Numbered from the stretch's first letter, positions 43,860 through 56,149 are shown. The stretch is 64,000 nucleotides of DNA from Stomorhina lunata (GCA_933228675.1 OW121740.1:53212174-53276173), one strand, 5' to 3'. Program-made: numbers and translations. Notes: generated from the sequence alone by a model not told the origin.

Positions 43860-44225
43860 TATTCAAGTGGAAATGAGTGTATCTTCGTATACTATCCTCA
43901 AACATGTATTGATCTTTCCATACATGCCTTGGAAAAGACTCCAAATGTGTAATGCTAAAGTTTGGATGATTTCTCCGATGACATCCCAAAAGGAATTGCT
44001 GAGCTAGCATGATCCTTCTTTTACTGGAAGGATCTTTGATTCTTTATGAAGATGGAAGTGGTGAGATAATTTGTTGGCAGCCAGTTATTGGCTTCGTTTT
44101 AACAGCATTGGACATTTCTCCATTAAGTATCACTTAGCGACGCTGACCACTCCAGAGCAATATAATTGACCAATAGCTTTATAGCTAGATATCAAGGTTT
44201 CTTTGTCCATTGCCTAAGGACCTGT
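43860..44225 (-). pseudogene. LINE family E 3' fragment
   Basis: The minus strand reads LAQQFLLGCHRRNHPNFSIT then PRHVWKDQYM, the C-terminus of family E (compare 41740-41800). GNGQRNLDI at its upstream edge corresponds to the MDKETL segment. Several stops are present. Confidence 0.75.
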
Positions 44226-44990
44226 AACTATCTGTTAACTATTTTTTAATATCTGTTTAATTAATTTCGACTTTAGTTACGATTTCTGAATATAAGCCAA
44301 TGTGTTTTTATAGGTCTTCTCTAACTAGAAGGACTTTAGAAATTTAATTGGATTAAATTTCACTTTCGAAAGTACCACAAAAATAAAATTGAAACTAAAC
44401 TTGACACTAATTAGAATGAAAAAAAAAATAGAAAAAATAAATATATTTTTACTAAACATAGACCATATAATATCTAACATCATTTTTGTAGATCGAGCAA
44501 TAAAAAAAATGTTTTCAAGATAAAAATTTTGAAATCTTCATTAAACATAAAAATAATTTTAATACCTGCTAAGGAATTAACTTATTATTTATATCTAAAC
44601 ATTTCAGAATTTATTATTTAAATAGCTTTTTGCTAAAATCTTTCCAAATTGTTAAAATTTGAAAATTTTAAATATTTAATACTCGTACATATATGACGGT
44701 AATAAAATTTGAAAATTTGGTATTGAATAAACAAAATAAGATTTTATAAATTTGTTTATTATGTTTTATTGAAAATATTAAAGTAAATATTTTGATAAAG
44801 TTCAATGTTTTCAAAATATAGTGGTTTGAAAATATATACAAACACCTGTAGTAAACATTTGGGGTATTAGAGGGGCTCAAAAAATATATTGCATTTTGTC
44901 AAAAACAAATGTAGAAGAGTATTTTTGAGAAAGCCTATAAATTCAATCTAGACCTTATCTAATACAATATTATCTCGAAAATTAACCCTC
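44226..44990. other. AT-rich non-coding stretch
   Basis: Nothing recognised. Confidence 0.5.
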
Positions 44991-44997
44991 AACCCAT

Positions 44998-45145
44998 TTG
45001 GTTTTATAGACCTATGACTTTTGGTGTCGGTAATAACACCTCTCGATTTGAGTCGAGCTTCCTCAGAAATTGCTCTATTAAAATCGAGATTAATGTACGA
45101 TTTTCTATGTCAAACTTCCAAAATTCATTCCCTAAATATTCCCTA
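44998..45145 (+). pseudogene. LINE family B segment, serial copy 1
   Basis: TFGVGNNTSRFESSFLRN aligns with FGVGNIFSRFISSFLRD of the family B reverse transcriptase (about 14670 on the minus strand). It is followed by CGATTTTCTATGTCAAACTT, a phrase also attached to serial copy 2. Confidence 0.7.
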
Positions 45146-45168
45146 AATCGAAACAAAGACAATACTTT

Positions 45169-45433
45169 AATTGAAGCATAGCCGCGAATAACGTTTTAAA
45201 AGCCGATTTTTACAAAACCTGTTTTTTTGCAGATTACAGTCAACTTGACCCTTTTACCTTGCTCAATCACCAAATCGGCCAAAAATTATGCACCTTATCG
45301 CTATCAAAATACTATTAGATAAAAAAAAAAAAAATATCCATATATTGCCTGCTACTTTAAAAACGTTTTTTACGAATTGTGAACAATTTCAAATTTTGTC
45401 GCTTACAACGTTATTCGCGGCTATGCTTCAATT
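45169..45433. mobile_element. 265-bp MITE with perfect 27-bp inverted ends
   Basis: Ends 45169-45195 and 45407-45433 are exact inverse complements (AATTGAAGCATAGCCGCGAA plus TAACGTT). If the outer AATT is the duplicated target, the TIR proper is GAAGCATAGCCGCG and so on. No coding capacity and superfamily unknown. It lies between serial LINE B fragments. Confidence 0.8.
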
Positions 45434-45639
45434 GCTCTTGTATTCGACGGCATCTTTATATTAACGTCAAAGAACTTAAAAATGTCTGTACACTAAATGA
45501 TAATTTCCGATGGAAAACCTGGAAAACTGACCCTAAAGGAGCCTTCTTTTGCTCGGCGGACGTCCTGACTTCATTTAGGCAAAACAAATGCACCACAAAC
45601 TCTTTGACAGTTTATAGCAAATGGACTCGTCGGTGGTGG

Positions 45640-45850
45640 TCGTGTCAGACCATTAAGTTTCCAAGGCGTTTGATAGACTTATTACTTTTGGTGTAAGTAA
45701 TAACTTATACTGATTTAAATCGGGCTACCTCAGAGATTTCACTATACGAGTTGTAATAGATGTGATCTCATAAAACGAGTTTAAGATAAATTTGGGAGTA
45801 TCTATCTCCAAACGACTTTCTATGTCAAACTTCCTCAACCTCAAATACAT
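45640..45850 (+). pseudogene. LINE family B segment, serial copy 2
   Basis: KAFDRLITFGVSNNLY, then GYLRDFTIRVVID and NEFKINLGV, matches the same reverse transcriptase region, followed by CGACTTTCTATGTCAAACTT. Confidence 0.75.
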
Positions 45851-45884
45851 ATTCTGGTCTGGATGACATTCCAGCATTGGTCTT

Positions 45885-46060
45885 GTTGCACTTTTATAAA
45901 AACTTATTGCTTTTGGTATCGGCAAAAACTTCTCTCGATTTATATTGGGCTTTCTCAGAGTTAGCTCGTTAAGAGTCGTTATAGATGGGGTATCATCCAA
46001 CGAGATCCAATTAATTAAGGAGTACCGCAAGGCTCCGTTAGTAACATTTGTAATTCATAT
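45885..46060 (+). pseudogene. LINE family B segment, serial copy 3
   Basis: KLIAFGIGKNFSRFILGFLR then VVIDGVSSNEIQLIKEYRKA. The GVPQGS box is reached but frameshifted. Confidence 0.78.
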
Positions 46061-46130
46061 TCATTACATTCTTTTGTAATTTTTGCATCTTAAACATAAC
46101 GAATGTAAATTAATTTAGGCTACGTTTACG

Positions 46131-47946
46131 TCAGAGTGTTATTCTTCTTCTTCTGTTATCCTTGACTCCCAATGGAGCAACTCTATTGCGATATGTTAGG
46201 CATACATTATTCCATGAATAGTTTGCTGCCTCAATTGACCTTATCCACGTTCTAGCAGGTGCACCAACACGACGGCCGTTTCCCTGTGGATTCCAACGAA
46301 GCGCTTGTCGAGCAATGTCGGTATTTGGCCTTCTAAATGTGTGGCCTATCCACCGCCATTTCCGTTGACATACCTCTATAGAAGAAGGATTTTGGTTTGT
46401 AGCGTTTAGTAGATCATCATTTCTTATGCTATTTGGCCACCATATATTAAGGATTTGCCGCAAGCATTTGTTTGCAAAGGTTTGCAGGCGCTTATCGATG
46501 GCAATTGTGCGTTTCCAAGTTTCGCAACCGTAATACAAGATGGACTTGACATTCGAGTTACATATTCGTAGCTTGGTTGTTGTTAATATTTGCCAAGATT
46601 TCCAAATAGTTCGGAGAATGCCGAATGCAGATTTTGACTTATTAATACGCGATACAATATCCTCATCGGCGCCACCTTTTGTAGATACCAAACTACCAAG
46701 ATAATTAAAGGTACCTACACATCCAATAACCTCGTTATTCGCATTGATGTGCCCGAGATTTAACAGTAATAGCGCAAGTGTTTTCTTGAAGATGACCAGA
46801 GCTTGGGCTTAGAAGACATATGTCATCAGCGTATTCCAAGTCCTCGAGTGGTTTAAAGGGTGTCCATTGGATACCGTGCCTAACATTCAGTGCCGTGCGC
46901 ATTATATTGTCGATGACAAGGATAAAAAGTAAAGGTGACAAGATAGATCCTTGTCTTACTCCAGTAGTAACTTCGAACGGATTAGACAATTTGCCTTTAT
47001 GTAGAACCCGGCATTTAAAGGCCACATACATTGCCCGAATTAAGTTCAGAATTTTCGTTGGCATGTCACGGGTTTCTTAAATTCTCCATAGATAGCTCCT
47101 ATTGACACTATCGAAGGCCTTCATAAAGTCGATAAACGCAAGGTAAATGGGGGTGCGGAATTCATTACATTACTCTTGTACTGTGTTGATTAGATCAACA
47201 CAAGATCTATTCTCTCGGAACCCAAAATGATTTTCTCGGAGTGTTTCAGAAACTGCGTCAGACGTTCTATTCAAAATTACTCGACTTAGCATTTTGCTTG
47301 GTATTGTAAGAAGTGTTATACAACTATAGTTATTGCAGTTTTTGGGGGTCACCCTTTTTTGGTATTTTGACTAGTATACCTTCATTCCAGGAGGTTGGTA
47401 GAGCTTCTTCTTTCCATATTTTACGCACAAATGGGTGTCACAATCTCGCCGATTCTTCAACATCTCCGCTGAGATATTGTCATTGCCCAGGGCCTTGTTG
47501 CGCTTTAGGCTTTTAATGGCATTCTTCACTTCTTGTATTGTTCCGTCAGTGCTTCTAATCCAATAGGATTGTTTAATGTTGACTGAAAGTGTTCCATCCA
47601 TCTTATTTGTTGTTTATCCGGGGTTGAGAGATGTGTATCGCTACTACTCAGGATAGGAATGTTGGTAGGTGTGCCACACAAAGCCCTGGATATATTGTCG
47701 CCTTTACTTGCAGCTGACTCAGCTTGGCTCCCTTGTTCATCTATCCACATTCTCTTGTCCCTTCTTGCAGACCTTTTTATTCTGTTGGATGTTGTACTAA
47801 GCACCTCAACATCTACGTTTGCATTTAAAATTGTATTTTTTAAGGTTTTACGTTCTTCAACCAGGTCCCATGTTGCTTGGGTGAGCCAGACTTTCCTTTT
47901 ATGGTTCGTTGTTCGTTTAAGTTACGTCAAAGTAATGAGACTTTAA
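46131..47946 (-). pseudogene. LINE family C, reverse transcriptase to 3' end
   Basis: In order on the minus strand: a linker (DKQQIRWMEHFQSTLN), NKALGNDNISAEML, NNYSCITLLTIPSKMLSRVI, HFGFRENRSCVDLINT, TTGVRQGSILSPLLFILVID, LEDLEYADDICLLS (catalytic YADD), then SILYYGCETWK, LQTFANKCLRQILNIWWPN, RKWRWIGHTFRRPNTDIARQ and GVKDNRRRRITL. At least four frameshifts or stops break it. The 3' end is a short GAA microsatellite, seen as TTCTTCTTCTTCTG at 46142, which replaces a poly(A) tail. Pieces recur at 10961, 21045 and 49968. Confidence 0.88.
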
Positions 47947-47949
47947 GAT

Positions 47950-48519
47950 CACTATTCTAGAAATTCATCAAATCAGGAAACTACAAAACTGCCCTCGTAA
48001 CTAGATTTTACATAAAGTTGACAATATCTAAAACAAAAAAATTAAATTGTTTGTGGGATATGTAAATAGTAAATAGTACGTGCATGTAGCCCAAACAAAT
48101 ACTAAACCCTTGCACATGTACAATGGTAATTTTGTAAAAGTTTTATAACTTTTGTATATGTATGTATCTATTGTACGTATTAGTACAATAGTAACAGACA
48201 TAAATAAAATAGAAAATAGAAAATGTATGTTTAGAATGTAAATAATCATCAATGGAAACATTTAGTCATTGTTGCGCATCAATAAATATTGATTCATAAT
48301 AATTTTAGATCATTATGATGTTTTTTATTTTGTTTTGTTTGTTGATTTGTACTTTTTTCTCTCTCTCCCTGGCCCTGTCTCTGTTTATCAGGCCAAGTTT
48401 ATCTGCATTCAAAAAGATGTGACACACAGTGTCGTTATTTCATATTAATTGTGGTCAAACAGATGTCGTAAATTAATTAATTTTTTTTTAGTATGATATG
48501 GTGGGAAGGGAAAAATCAT
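47950..48519. other. AT-rich non-coding stretch
   Basis: A CT-rich patch is at 48355-48385. Nothing recognised. Confidence 0.5.
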
Positions 48520-49870
48520 ATATCCCTGGTGGACCAAATAGTTAGTAGAGTGTTGCTACTTTAAACTAATCCCCTAAGACCCGGTTTCATTGCGAACCGT
48601 GATATGAGCTTTTAAGTCCGCAGTCGGGGTTAAACGTTAGACTGTGTTTTAATGGCGCACTGATCGAATACCTTAACGCCTCCACCAGTATCTAGCTATT
48701 CCCGGTTCAATGGGGGCCATCACGACTTATTTTCCCCCGTATTCGTGGGAACAAATCATGCATTCTAACAAAAATTAAATCGGACAGGACAACTTTGACA
48801 GTTTCAGGGTTATACTGGACACAGTAGGGAGAGATGATCTAGACGAACAGACCTTTAGCGACGTAAATGACAGTATTCTCCAACAGGAAAGACTTCTACT
48901 GACAGACTTAGTTTCAGGGTTAGACGGGATACAATAGGGAGAGACGATCTAGACGAAAATACCCTTAGCGACGTAAACGACAGTATTCTCCAACAGGAGA
49001 GACTTCTACTGAAGGAAATGGATGGGCTTTTGGATGATCTTGACTCATCACATACCAATGGAGCCACTCAAATACTGGCGGATGTCTCTATTGAGACATG
49101 AGATCACCATTATCTCTAGCTCCGGCCGATCTCAATCGGGCTCTTCCCCAAGATCTTATTCCTCAATGGTTAAGTCAAATCAGACAGAGCGGTTCGACTC
49201 CATCAGCTCCACTGAATCTATCCAAACCTCAGCGTTTAAGTCGCTGGACTCCGACTCGGAGAGTGTGATCATTGTGATCTGAACTCCGAGTCAAGTGAAA
49301 GCGGAATCCCCTTGAGGTCTCTAGATTTCGTGGAGAAGGTGAGCCAGATAAACGTGATTCCGGCAGCTTCTAGGTCAGTACAGCCTAACTCTACCTGCAC
49401 CACCGACGCCAATCAGACCTCAGCATCTATCACACTGAACTCTGGCTTGGAGAGCGCGATCGATGCGATCTCGACTCCGAGTCAAGTTAATGCGGGATCC
49501 CCTTTGAGATCTCTGGCCTCGGTAGTGAAGGAGATTCAGATTGGCCTGACTCTGGTTGCAGTTAGTTCGGCAGGACGCTGTGTTGACTGCACCGCCTGAG
49601 GAAGCTCATGAAGCATAGGCAGAGCGTTGCTAAATTCGAAAGAATTTACGGCTCGACCAAGGACATCCTGAGAATCTCCTCCAGCATCAACAAGCGAGGA
49701 GAAGCTGATAGCTCTACATCGAAATTTAAGGGAATACAGAGAAATCAGTCGAAGTTGGTAACTCGACGGTGACTATTCAGGGTCCTGTGGGGAAATCTTT
49801 GGAAGCTGGTAGCTCTACAGCATCCAATAAGGATCGATGAGGGCACCACAAGGACTATAAGAACCTAACC
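48520..49870 (+). pseudogene. Probable 5' region / ORF1 of an RNase-H-type LINE
   Basis: Base composition is distinctly more GC-rich than the flanks. A non-coding lead (48560-48770) is followed by frames rich in Ser, Asp and Glu: RRDDLDENTLSDVNDSILQQ then ERLLLKEMDGLLDDLDSS, then SISSTESIQTSAFKSLDSDS and TPSQVNAGSPLRSLASVV. Such low-complexity acidic N-terminal regions occur in ORF1 of LOA/R1-type LINEs, so it may be the missing front half of family D; this link is inferred. Two internal tandem duplications are visible (about 108 bp near 48790-49015 and about 240 bp near 49180-49560). Frames are broken by stops. Confidence 0.45.
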
Positions 49871-49967
49871 TAACACCCTTTATACTAAACTATTGAGATG
49901 GGTACCAATGCATTTAACTACTACATTATTTTCTCAAAACTAATGCAAAAAATATTACATTTTCTTG

Positions 49968-50460
49968 CAGATGACCTGAACCTTGCCATAGAAGACATGT
50001 ATCATCGGCATATTTCAAGCCCTGGAGTAGTTTGAATGTTGTACATTGGTTGGCACATCTACATTTCAGAGCAGAGCTAATAATATAGGCGACAAGATAC
50101 ATTTTTGCCTAACATAAGTGGTAATCTCAAACAAATTTGACAATTTCGCCTTGCATTGGAATCCCGATTTAAATTCAGAATTTTCTCTAAAAATCCCCGA
50201 AAACAACTCCGATTGGTACTGTCAAACTCCTTCCTAAAAACGCCAAGTGAATAGTAGTGCGGAACTCTTTCCATTGCTATTCTATTTCTTACCTTGTCAA
50301 TAGTAAGATCAATACAGAAGCGATTTTATCTAAACCCAAACTGATATCCGTGGAGTGTATCAAAAACTGCTTCGGATATTCTGGTCAATATAACACATCT
50401 TAGAAACTTGCGCGTTTTGGAGAAAGTGTTACTTCACGGCAGTTGTTGCTGTCTTTAGAG
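49968..50460 (-). pseudogene. LINE family C, inverted 5' half
   Basis: It corresponds to 46790-47345 of the larger copy (around the YADD to FGFRENRSC region) and lies in opposite orientation to the piece that follows at 50464. Confidence 0.8.
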
Positions 50461-50463
50461 TTT

Positions 50464-51030
50464 TAAGCTTTCAAAAGGTTGGCAGAATTTCCGAGGATAT
50501 TAAATCGCGTTTTAATAAGGCAAAATCAGCATTCGGCATTCTCCGAGCTATTTGGAAATCTCGGCATGTATCAACAACTAAGTTACGAATATATAACTCG
50601 AATGTCAAGTCCATCTGGTATTACGGTTGGGAAACTTGGAGACGCAGAAATGCCATCGATGGGCGCCTTTTGCAAGCAAATGTTTGGGCAAATTCTTAAT
50701 ATATGGTGGCCGAATCGTATAAGAAATAAAGATCTGCTAAATGCTACAAACTAAATCCCTGCATATATAAAGGTATGTCAACGGAAATGGCAGTGGATAG
50801 GAAAACACACTTCGAAGTCAAAATATCAACAGTGCTCGACAGGGAAGCGGCTGTCGTGTTGGTGCACCTGCTAAAACGTGGAGAAGGTCAATTTATGTGG
50901 AGTTGCAAGCAGCAAACTATTCATGAAATGATGTATGCCTAACATATCGCATAGGAGTTCGATATAAAAGGAAGCTTGAGGCCCTATGCCCCACTGGAAG
51001 TCAAGGATAACAGAAGAAGAAGAATTGGGG
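50464..51030 (+). pseudogene. LINE family C, 3' half
   Basis: KSRFNKAKSAFGILRAIWKS, then TKLRIYNSNVKSIWYYGWET, then frames broken to the 3' end CCACTGGAAGTCAAGGATAA followed by CAGAAGAAGAAGAAT. With the preceding inverted piece it makes one 5'-inverted copy. Confidence 0.85.
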
Positions 51031-52420
51031 CTAAGTCCGGACTATGTTGGTGGATGCATAAAAACCCTCCAGTTAGGAGGTTATTATCATATATTGGGAG
51101 TTGCCCTTTGAAACTTCTGACGGGCAACTTTTGGTGTAATTGACCTGGCGAATGTGGTTAGCTCTTAGTAGAAGATTTCATGCTAATCTCACCAAACACA
51201 GAGCAAACCCTCCCTAGCAGTTAATCCTGGCTTAGACAAAGTTTGCCGGTGCTGATAGTCATTGGACCACGACAGTTTTTGCACGATGTGCTTGTAAGTG
51301 ACTCATTTCTTAATCAACAGTTTGATTTAAAAAAATTTACCGATTTTGCTGTAATTCCGTAGCGATTTACATGTGTATAGAAATTTGGCCCATAAATTTA
51401 TCAACATTAATTGACCTTCCGGAGCGTGGTTCATTTTTAACCTCAAAAATACTGGAACGGATCATTGAAAGTTGTGTATGATCTACTGCTACTGTATCAG
51501 GAACATAAAACCTATTCACATTTTAAACTGACTGGCTTCGATCTTTGAAAGCTAAAGAAGCTTTTTTAAAACTAACTTGAATTTAAACGTCATAGGATGT
51601 AAATCATGGAAACTGGAACTGAGTTCTTTTGAGAAAATAAAAAATACTTTTTACTACACCTTAATATAAGTATATTAACTACTTAATGTAGAAAGCATTA
51701 GAGACTAGTCAAAATTGACATTGACCTCAACTGTTATTTGGTCACTTTCGTGACAGTGTGTGACAGTGACAAAAGCAAAGTCAACAACCACAAACTTTAT
51801 AAATACAAACACAAATAGTTTTGCGAGACGACAATAATCAAAAAGAATAGAACCGAACAGAAAGAACATCAAGCAACAGAATTAATGTTTCAAAAAAAAA
51901 AACTATTCATAGAATAGAAAATGATGAAATAAAAAAAGTGTAGACAAAAGATAAAATTTATGATTATTTGCATTAAGGGAAGCAAATGTAAGCAAAGCGA
52001 CAAAAAAATTTAGAAATAAAAAAAAATTTGGGCAAAAATATTTTTTGGCAACAGCAGCAACATTTTAAATGAGATGAGAAAGAAAATGTTTGAATGGTTA
52101 AATAGATGAATAGAAAAGCAACAACAAATATAAAGGAAATGTGTAGAGAGATAGAAAAATAGCAGACTAAACAAAAAACTATGTGTGTACAAACTAATTA
52201 TTGGATAAGGTAACAGGTAATTTCTTGACAAAGACAATTTTAGTTAAAATTCCTAAAGTGTCAAGGGCAAATGTAAATAAGGTGTGAGTATAATAACGGG
52301 TGATTCATATATACGTACATTAGAGTTATCTTGCTTATAAGGCAATAGTGGAAGCCAATGGAAGCAGACTACTAGGATAAGTATGGTTTCTTTATATATC
52401 CATTTAGGATCTAATTTAAA
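51031..52420. other. Non-coding, unassigned
   Basis: 51040-51310 is less A+T-rich and could be LINE UTR. The rest is AT-rich with a minus-strand T-rich frame (52010-52237) that looks compositional. Confidence 0.4.
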
Positions 52421-52423
52421 ATA

Positions 52424-53526
52424 AAGGGTTATCCATTTCGTGGTTTCAAAAGTATAGGACTGGAATTCGATATGTGTCAAACTAAATTGTTAAACCAATT
52501 TTTTTTCTTTTCAGTCTGACATTGACGAAAATATATCGCTTGAGTATCACACAACGCATAAAAATTATCCAAACATACTACAAAAATGGTGATTCTGCAA
52601 AAGCCACATATCGAGCTTTAAGAGGAGATTATGGTTTACATAATCTTCCAACTACGCAAGCAATTGGCTCGTTTCGCTCGTTCCGCTGAAAATATCGCTG
52701 CTGTAAGTGGAAGTGTTGCCGAAGACCCGAATGTGTCGATTCCACGTCACATTATGGCTTATTTTGTATTTAGATCTAAACCTACATCCATATAAAGTCC
52801 AGCGCAAACAACAACTGAAGCCAGTTGACCATTTACAACGTCGTAGATACGTAGATAAAATAAACAAAATTGTCGTATTAGGGGTTCAAGTTTCAAGTAA
52901 TTGAAGAGAGGCCTTTATATCCAGAAAAAGTCACTGTTTGGTGCGCTCTTGGTCCGAAGGTGTGATTGGACCTTACTTCTTCGAAAACGACAATGGAACG
53001 GCTGTCACCGTGAATTCGGAGCGTTATGGTCATATGATAACCGATTTTTTTGCCTGCTATTGAAGAATACTGGAGAATATGTGGTTTCAACAAGATGGTG
53101 CCTCATGCCACACAACTCGAGCGAATATGGCTTTATTGCAAGAGACATTTTCTGGCCGCGTAATTTCTCGTCGTGGCGATATCAACTGACCACCAAGATC
53201 ATGCGATTTGACACCATTCGACTTTTCTTGTTGGCCTACGCGAAATACCGTGTTTATGCAGTTAAACCTTTAACTCTTGAGCACTTAAAAACCAACATTC
53301 GTCAGGTTATGGCTGAAATACAGCCCAATATGTTTTAAAAATTGATCGAAAATTACCTTAAAAGAATCAATGCTTGCAACATTTCGCGTGGTTGTCATTT
53401 AAATGATGTAGTGTTTCACACATAATTTCAATGTTCAAACTTTACAATAAAAAAAGAAATATCATTAAAGAAATTGTATATGTGTTATTTACGTTCACTT
53501 TTGAAACCGCAAAATGAATAACCCTG
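52424..53526 (+). mobile_element. mariner family 1, copy 4 (dead, deleted)
   Basis: TA-flanked, with ends GGGTTATCCATTTCGTGG and GCAAAATGAATAACCCTG. Deletions remove the end of the DNA-binding domain and the whole FFSDEAHF region (between 52850 and 52865), so the first catalytic Asp is gone. The QQDG region and CDLTPFDFS-like third site are in different frames. Confidence 0.88.
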
Positions 53527-53624
53527 TACATTTAGCATTAACATATCGAAGGCTATCTTGTCTTCTTAACTATTGCAATTTTAACCTAAAAAAGGAAATA
53601 TCAAAATATACCAGATACTTTAGG

Positions 53625-54390
53625 TTAGGCAGGCAATCGATATTAAGTCAGTCACTTGGGTCCTAGAAACGGTGCCTTTGTGGTACCTGCAAGGGATAGA
53701 CTGGAAAAGAAAAACACAAGAGAATTTATTCCAGGCCATCGGTGAGAGGCTTATTCAAGCCAGCCTGTAGCCCTTATAAATGAGTATATTTTACAAATGC
53801 CAAAACTCGCTAGATCAGATAAATCAGCAGAAAAAGCGCCTCCAGATTTAGAGCCCTCAAAAATGAAAGAGCGGGGCAGTGGCAGAGAAGATGAGTTACT
53901 GTCTCCTAATCTTCGATGTTGTGAGAACTACGATAGTAGTCATGGTGTTGAAGGTTAAGTCTTCTGGCATGCAACCCAAAAACGCAATGACCTGTTAAGG
54001 TTGATATTAGGTTGCGGAGTCTGTGGCAAGGTAGAGATACCAAGCATTTTGAACGTTTATTGTTATAAGTGGGCCATATTTTCTGTCGATACAGAAACGA
54101 ATATCCCTGTCGTATATTCTGTGGTATCTAAATCATTTGATTGCTTTGTATATGACCGATATCTCGGATTGAAGAATACAAAATTAATCAGGAAGCCTAA
54201 AACAAATGTTCTTTCCTAATAGCGGGATAAAGAAGCCCCCCACGCCTTTCTTTGACTTGAACCCGTGGGTGTAGACCTCCAGACAACCGTCACCAAGGGA
54301 TGAGGGGTCTCCAGAGATAGTTACAGTAAAGGATTTATCGAAGAGATGGGTGGATATGCAGTAGTCAATGTTGTCAGGGATATTAATGAT
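53625..54390 (-). pseudogene. LINE RNase H and C-terminal fragment (family F)
   Basis: The minus strand reads GDGCLEVYTHGFKSKKGVGG then ILQSEISVIYKAI (RNase H D/E region, with the first Asp now His), and LTGHCVFGLHARRLN with THLLCHCPALSFLRALNLEA (Cys/His tail). It is related in layout to family D but distinct in sequence. Confidence 0.7.
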
Positions 54391-54404
54391 TATAGTGGAG
54401 TTTT

Positions 54405-54536
54405 GAGAAAATGTATGATGGCAAAATTTAGCAAATATTTGTCTTTATACAGTAAAAAGAACACCTTTAACCATAGTGGTGAAGGGTATCGTATGGTCGT
54501 TCTTGACCGTCTATAGCACTTTCTTACTTGTTTAAC
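54405..54536 (-). mobile_element. Helentron-like 5' end, minus orientation
   Basis: The reverse complement matches 9411-9545 closely: ACAAGTAAGAAAGTGCTATA, CCATACGATACCCTTCACCA and AGACAAATATTTGCTAAATT. Confidence 0.8.
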
Positions 54537-54544
54537 ATATGGTT

Positions 54545-55535
54545 GTGCTGTATGGTGGGAAGCTGTTGGCAAAGTTTCATTCCTGGCTTCTCTCAACAAG
54601 GTTTAACGTTGTGCTAGTATTGGTATAACCGGTGCAATTAAGAGCACACCTCAAGCAGACATCATGTTGTCACTGTACCCAATAGATATGCAGGACACTC
54701 CAGTATTATGAGCTTAACGGGCTCCATGGGCTTGGAGTCGGGCCTACCACGATCTGACTATTTAGTCAAGGAGTTACTGTGTAGTTCAGCACCAGAGATC
54801 GTAATCCCTAATAGATCCGACTGGAAGGGGCAAACAGCACTTTTTCAAGGCATTTCGATCTTCACAGATGGATATAAAATAAAATGGATTGCGGTATTGG
54901 ATCTGGTGTTATCCTGAGGGAACAAAACGTTAGGAAATCTTTCAGACTAGCGGACGAGTGCAGTGTCTTCCATTCAGAGATTTTAGCCATTAGGAAGGCC
55001 ACAGAGCTTATCTAGGGTTTTATAGCTGAAAATAGTGAGGTGAATACATACGTCGATATCACCTTCAAACTAGATAAAAAATAATGTAAAATAGCTCTTT
55101 TTGACCTATCATTCAGCTATAGGATCAGACTGTGCTGGGTTCCGGGTTATTGCGACATCGCTGGCAACGAAGTTGCGGACGAAGTCGCTAGACAAAGCTC
55201 GAGCCAAGACTTGAGTCAAAGAGTGACAAATATTGCTCCACCTATCTTGAAGCACGGAAACCACAAAGAATGGGGAAATATAGTTACGTGTATGACATTA
55301 AGAGTTCTATGGCCTAAACCGGACATTAGTAGAACCAAAATTCTACTAGGTCTGAAAAGGTGGGATTGTAGCACTCCAGACCTCTGCAGATTGTGTCTAG
55401 ATGAGGATTCGTTCGAGTCGGTAGAACACATTTTCTGTCACTGTCCAAGGCTACAACAGTGCAGTTTGCAAGATATTGTAGGGTTCACCACTGGTCTCAA
55501 CTGGCTTAGATAGCGTACTCTCCTTCTCCCTCTAT
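54545..55535 (+). pseudogene. LINE family D, RNase H to 3' UTR, copy 2
   Basis: RSDWKGQTALFQGISIFTDG (RNase H first Asp), GSGVILREQNVRKSFRLADE with FHSEILAIRKATEL (Glu), YVDITFKLDKK near the second Asp, RIRLCWVPGYCDIAGNEVAD (the VPGHxxIxGNExAD box), then SLGLKRWDCSTPDLCRLCLD and the Cys/His tail. Frameshifts are at about 54905 and 55085. The 3' UTR ends CACTGGTCTCAACTGGCTTA. Confidence 0.85.
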
Positions 55536-55554
55536 ACTTACAGATATTGCCTCA

Positions 55555-56100
55555 CCTATCTATAACTATTATCTGGTCATTAAGTCTTGGATAAGCTAGG
55601 AAACCACAAAGAATGGGGAAATATGGTTAAGTGTATGACATCAAGAGCTCTATGGCCTAAACCGGACATTAGTGGAACCAAAATTCTAATAGGTCTGAAT
55701 AGGTCAAGCTTAAGATGTATAGGGTTCTTAACGGGACATTGTGCCTTAAATTAGAGGTAAAATAGGTGGGATGGTAGCATTCCGGACTTCTGCAGATTAT
55801 GTCTAGATGAGGATTCGTCCGAACACATTCTCTGTCACTGTCCAAGGCTACAAAATCAAAGGCTCAGACATCTAGGAAGCAGATTCTTGCTGAACTTTAA
55901 GATCTGCAACAGTGCAATTTGCATGATTTTGAAGGGTTCCCCACTGGTCTCAACTGGCTTAGATAGAGTACACTTCTTCTCCCTCTATAATCTTCCTTTC
56001 TCTTCCTCTATCATCAATCTCCACTTTTCTTTTCTTTGATAAAGGATCACAATGGACCCCTGGGGTCTCCAAATAAAGTTGTCGCTTGACACTACCTTTA
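55555..56100 (+). pseudogene. LINE family D, C-terminal to 3' end, copy 3
   Basis: It starts within the segment HKEWGNMVKCMTSRALWPKP, continues LNRSSLRCIGFLTGHCALN and reaches the 3' terminus GACCCCTGGGGTCTCCAAAT, GTCGCTTGACACTACCTTT. It directly follows copy 2 in the same orientation. Confidence 0.85.
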
Positions 56101-56149
56101 AAACCTAAACTAATGAGTGGAGTTTAGTCTCAATAGATTTGCCTTAGTA

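Noticed and set aside
45379..45696. 105-codon plus-strand frame
   Set aside because: It spans the right end of the MITE and a LINE fragment, so it is a composite of unrelated sequences.
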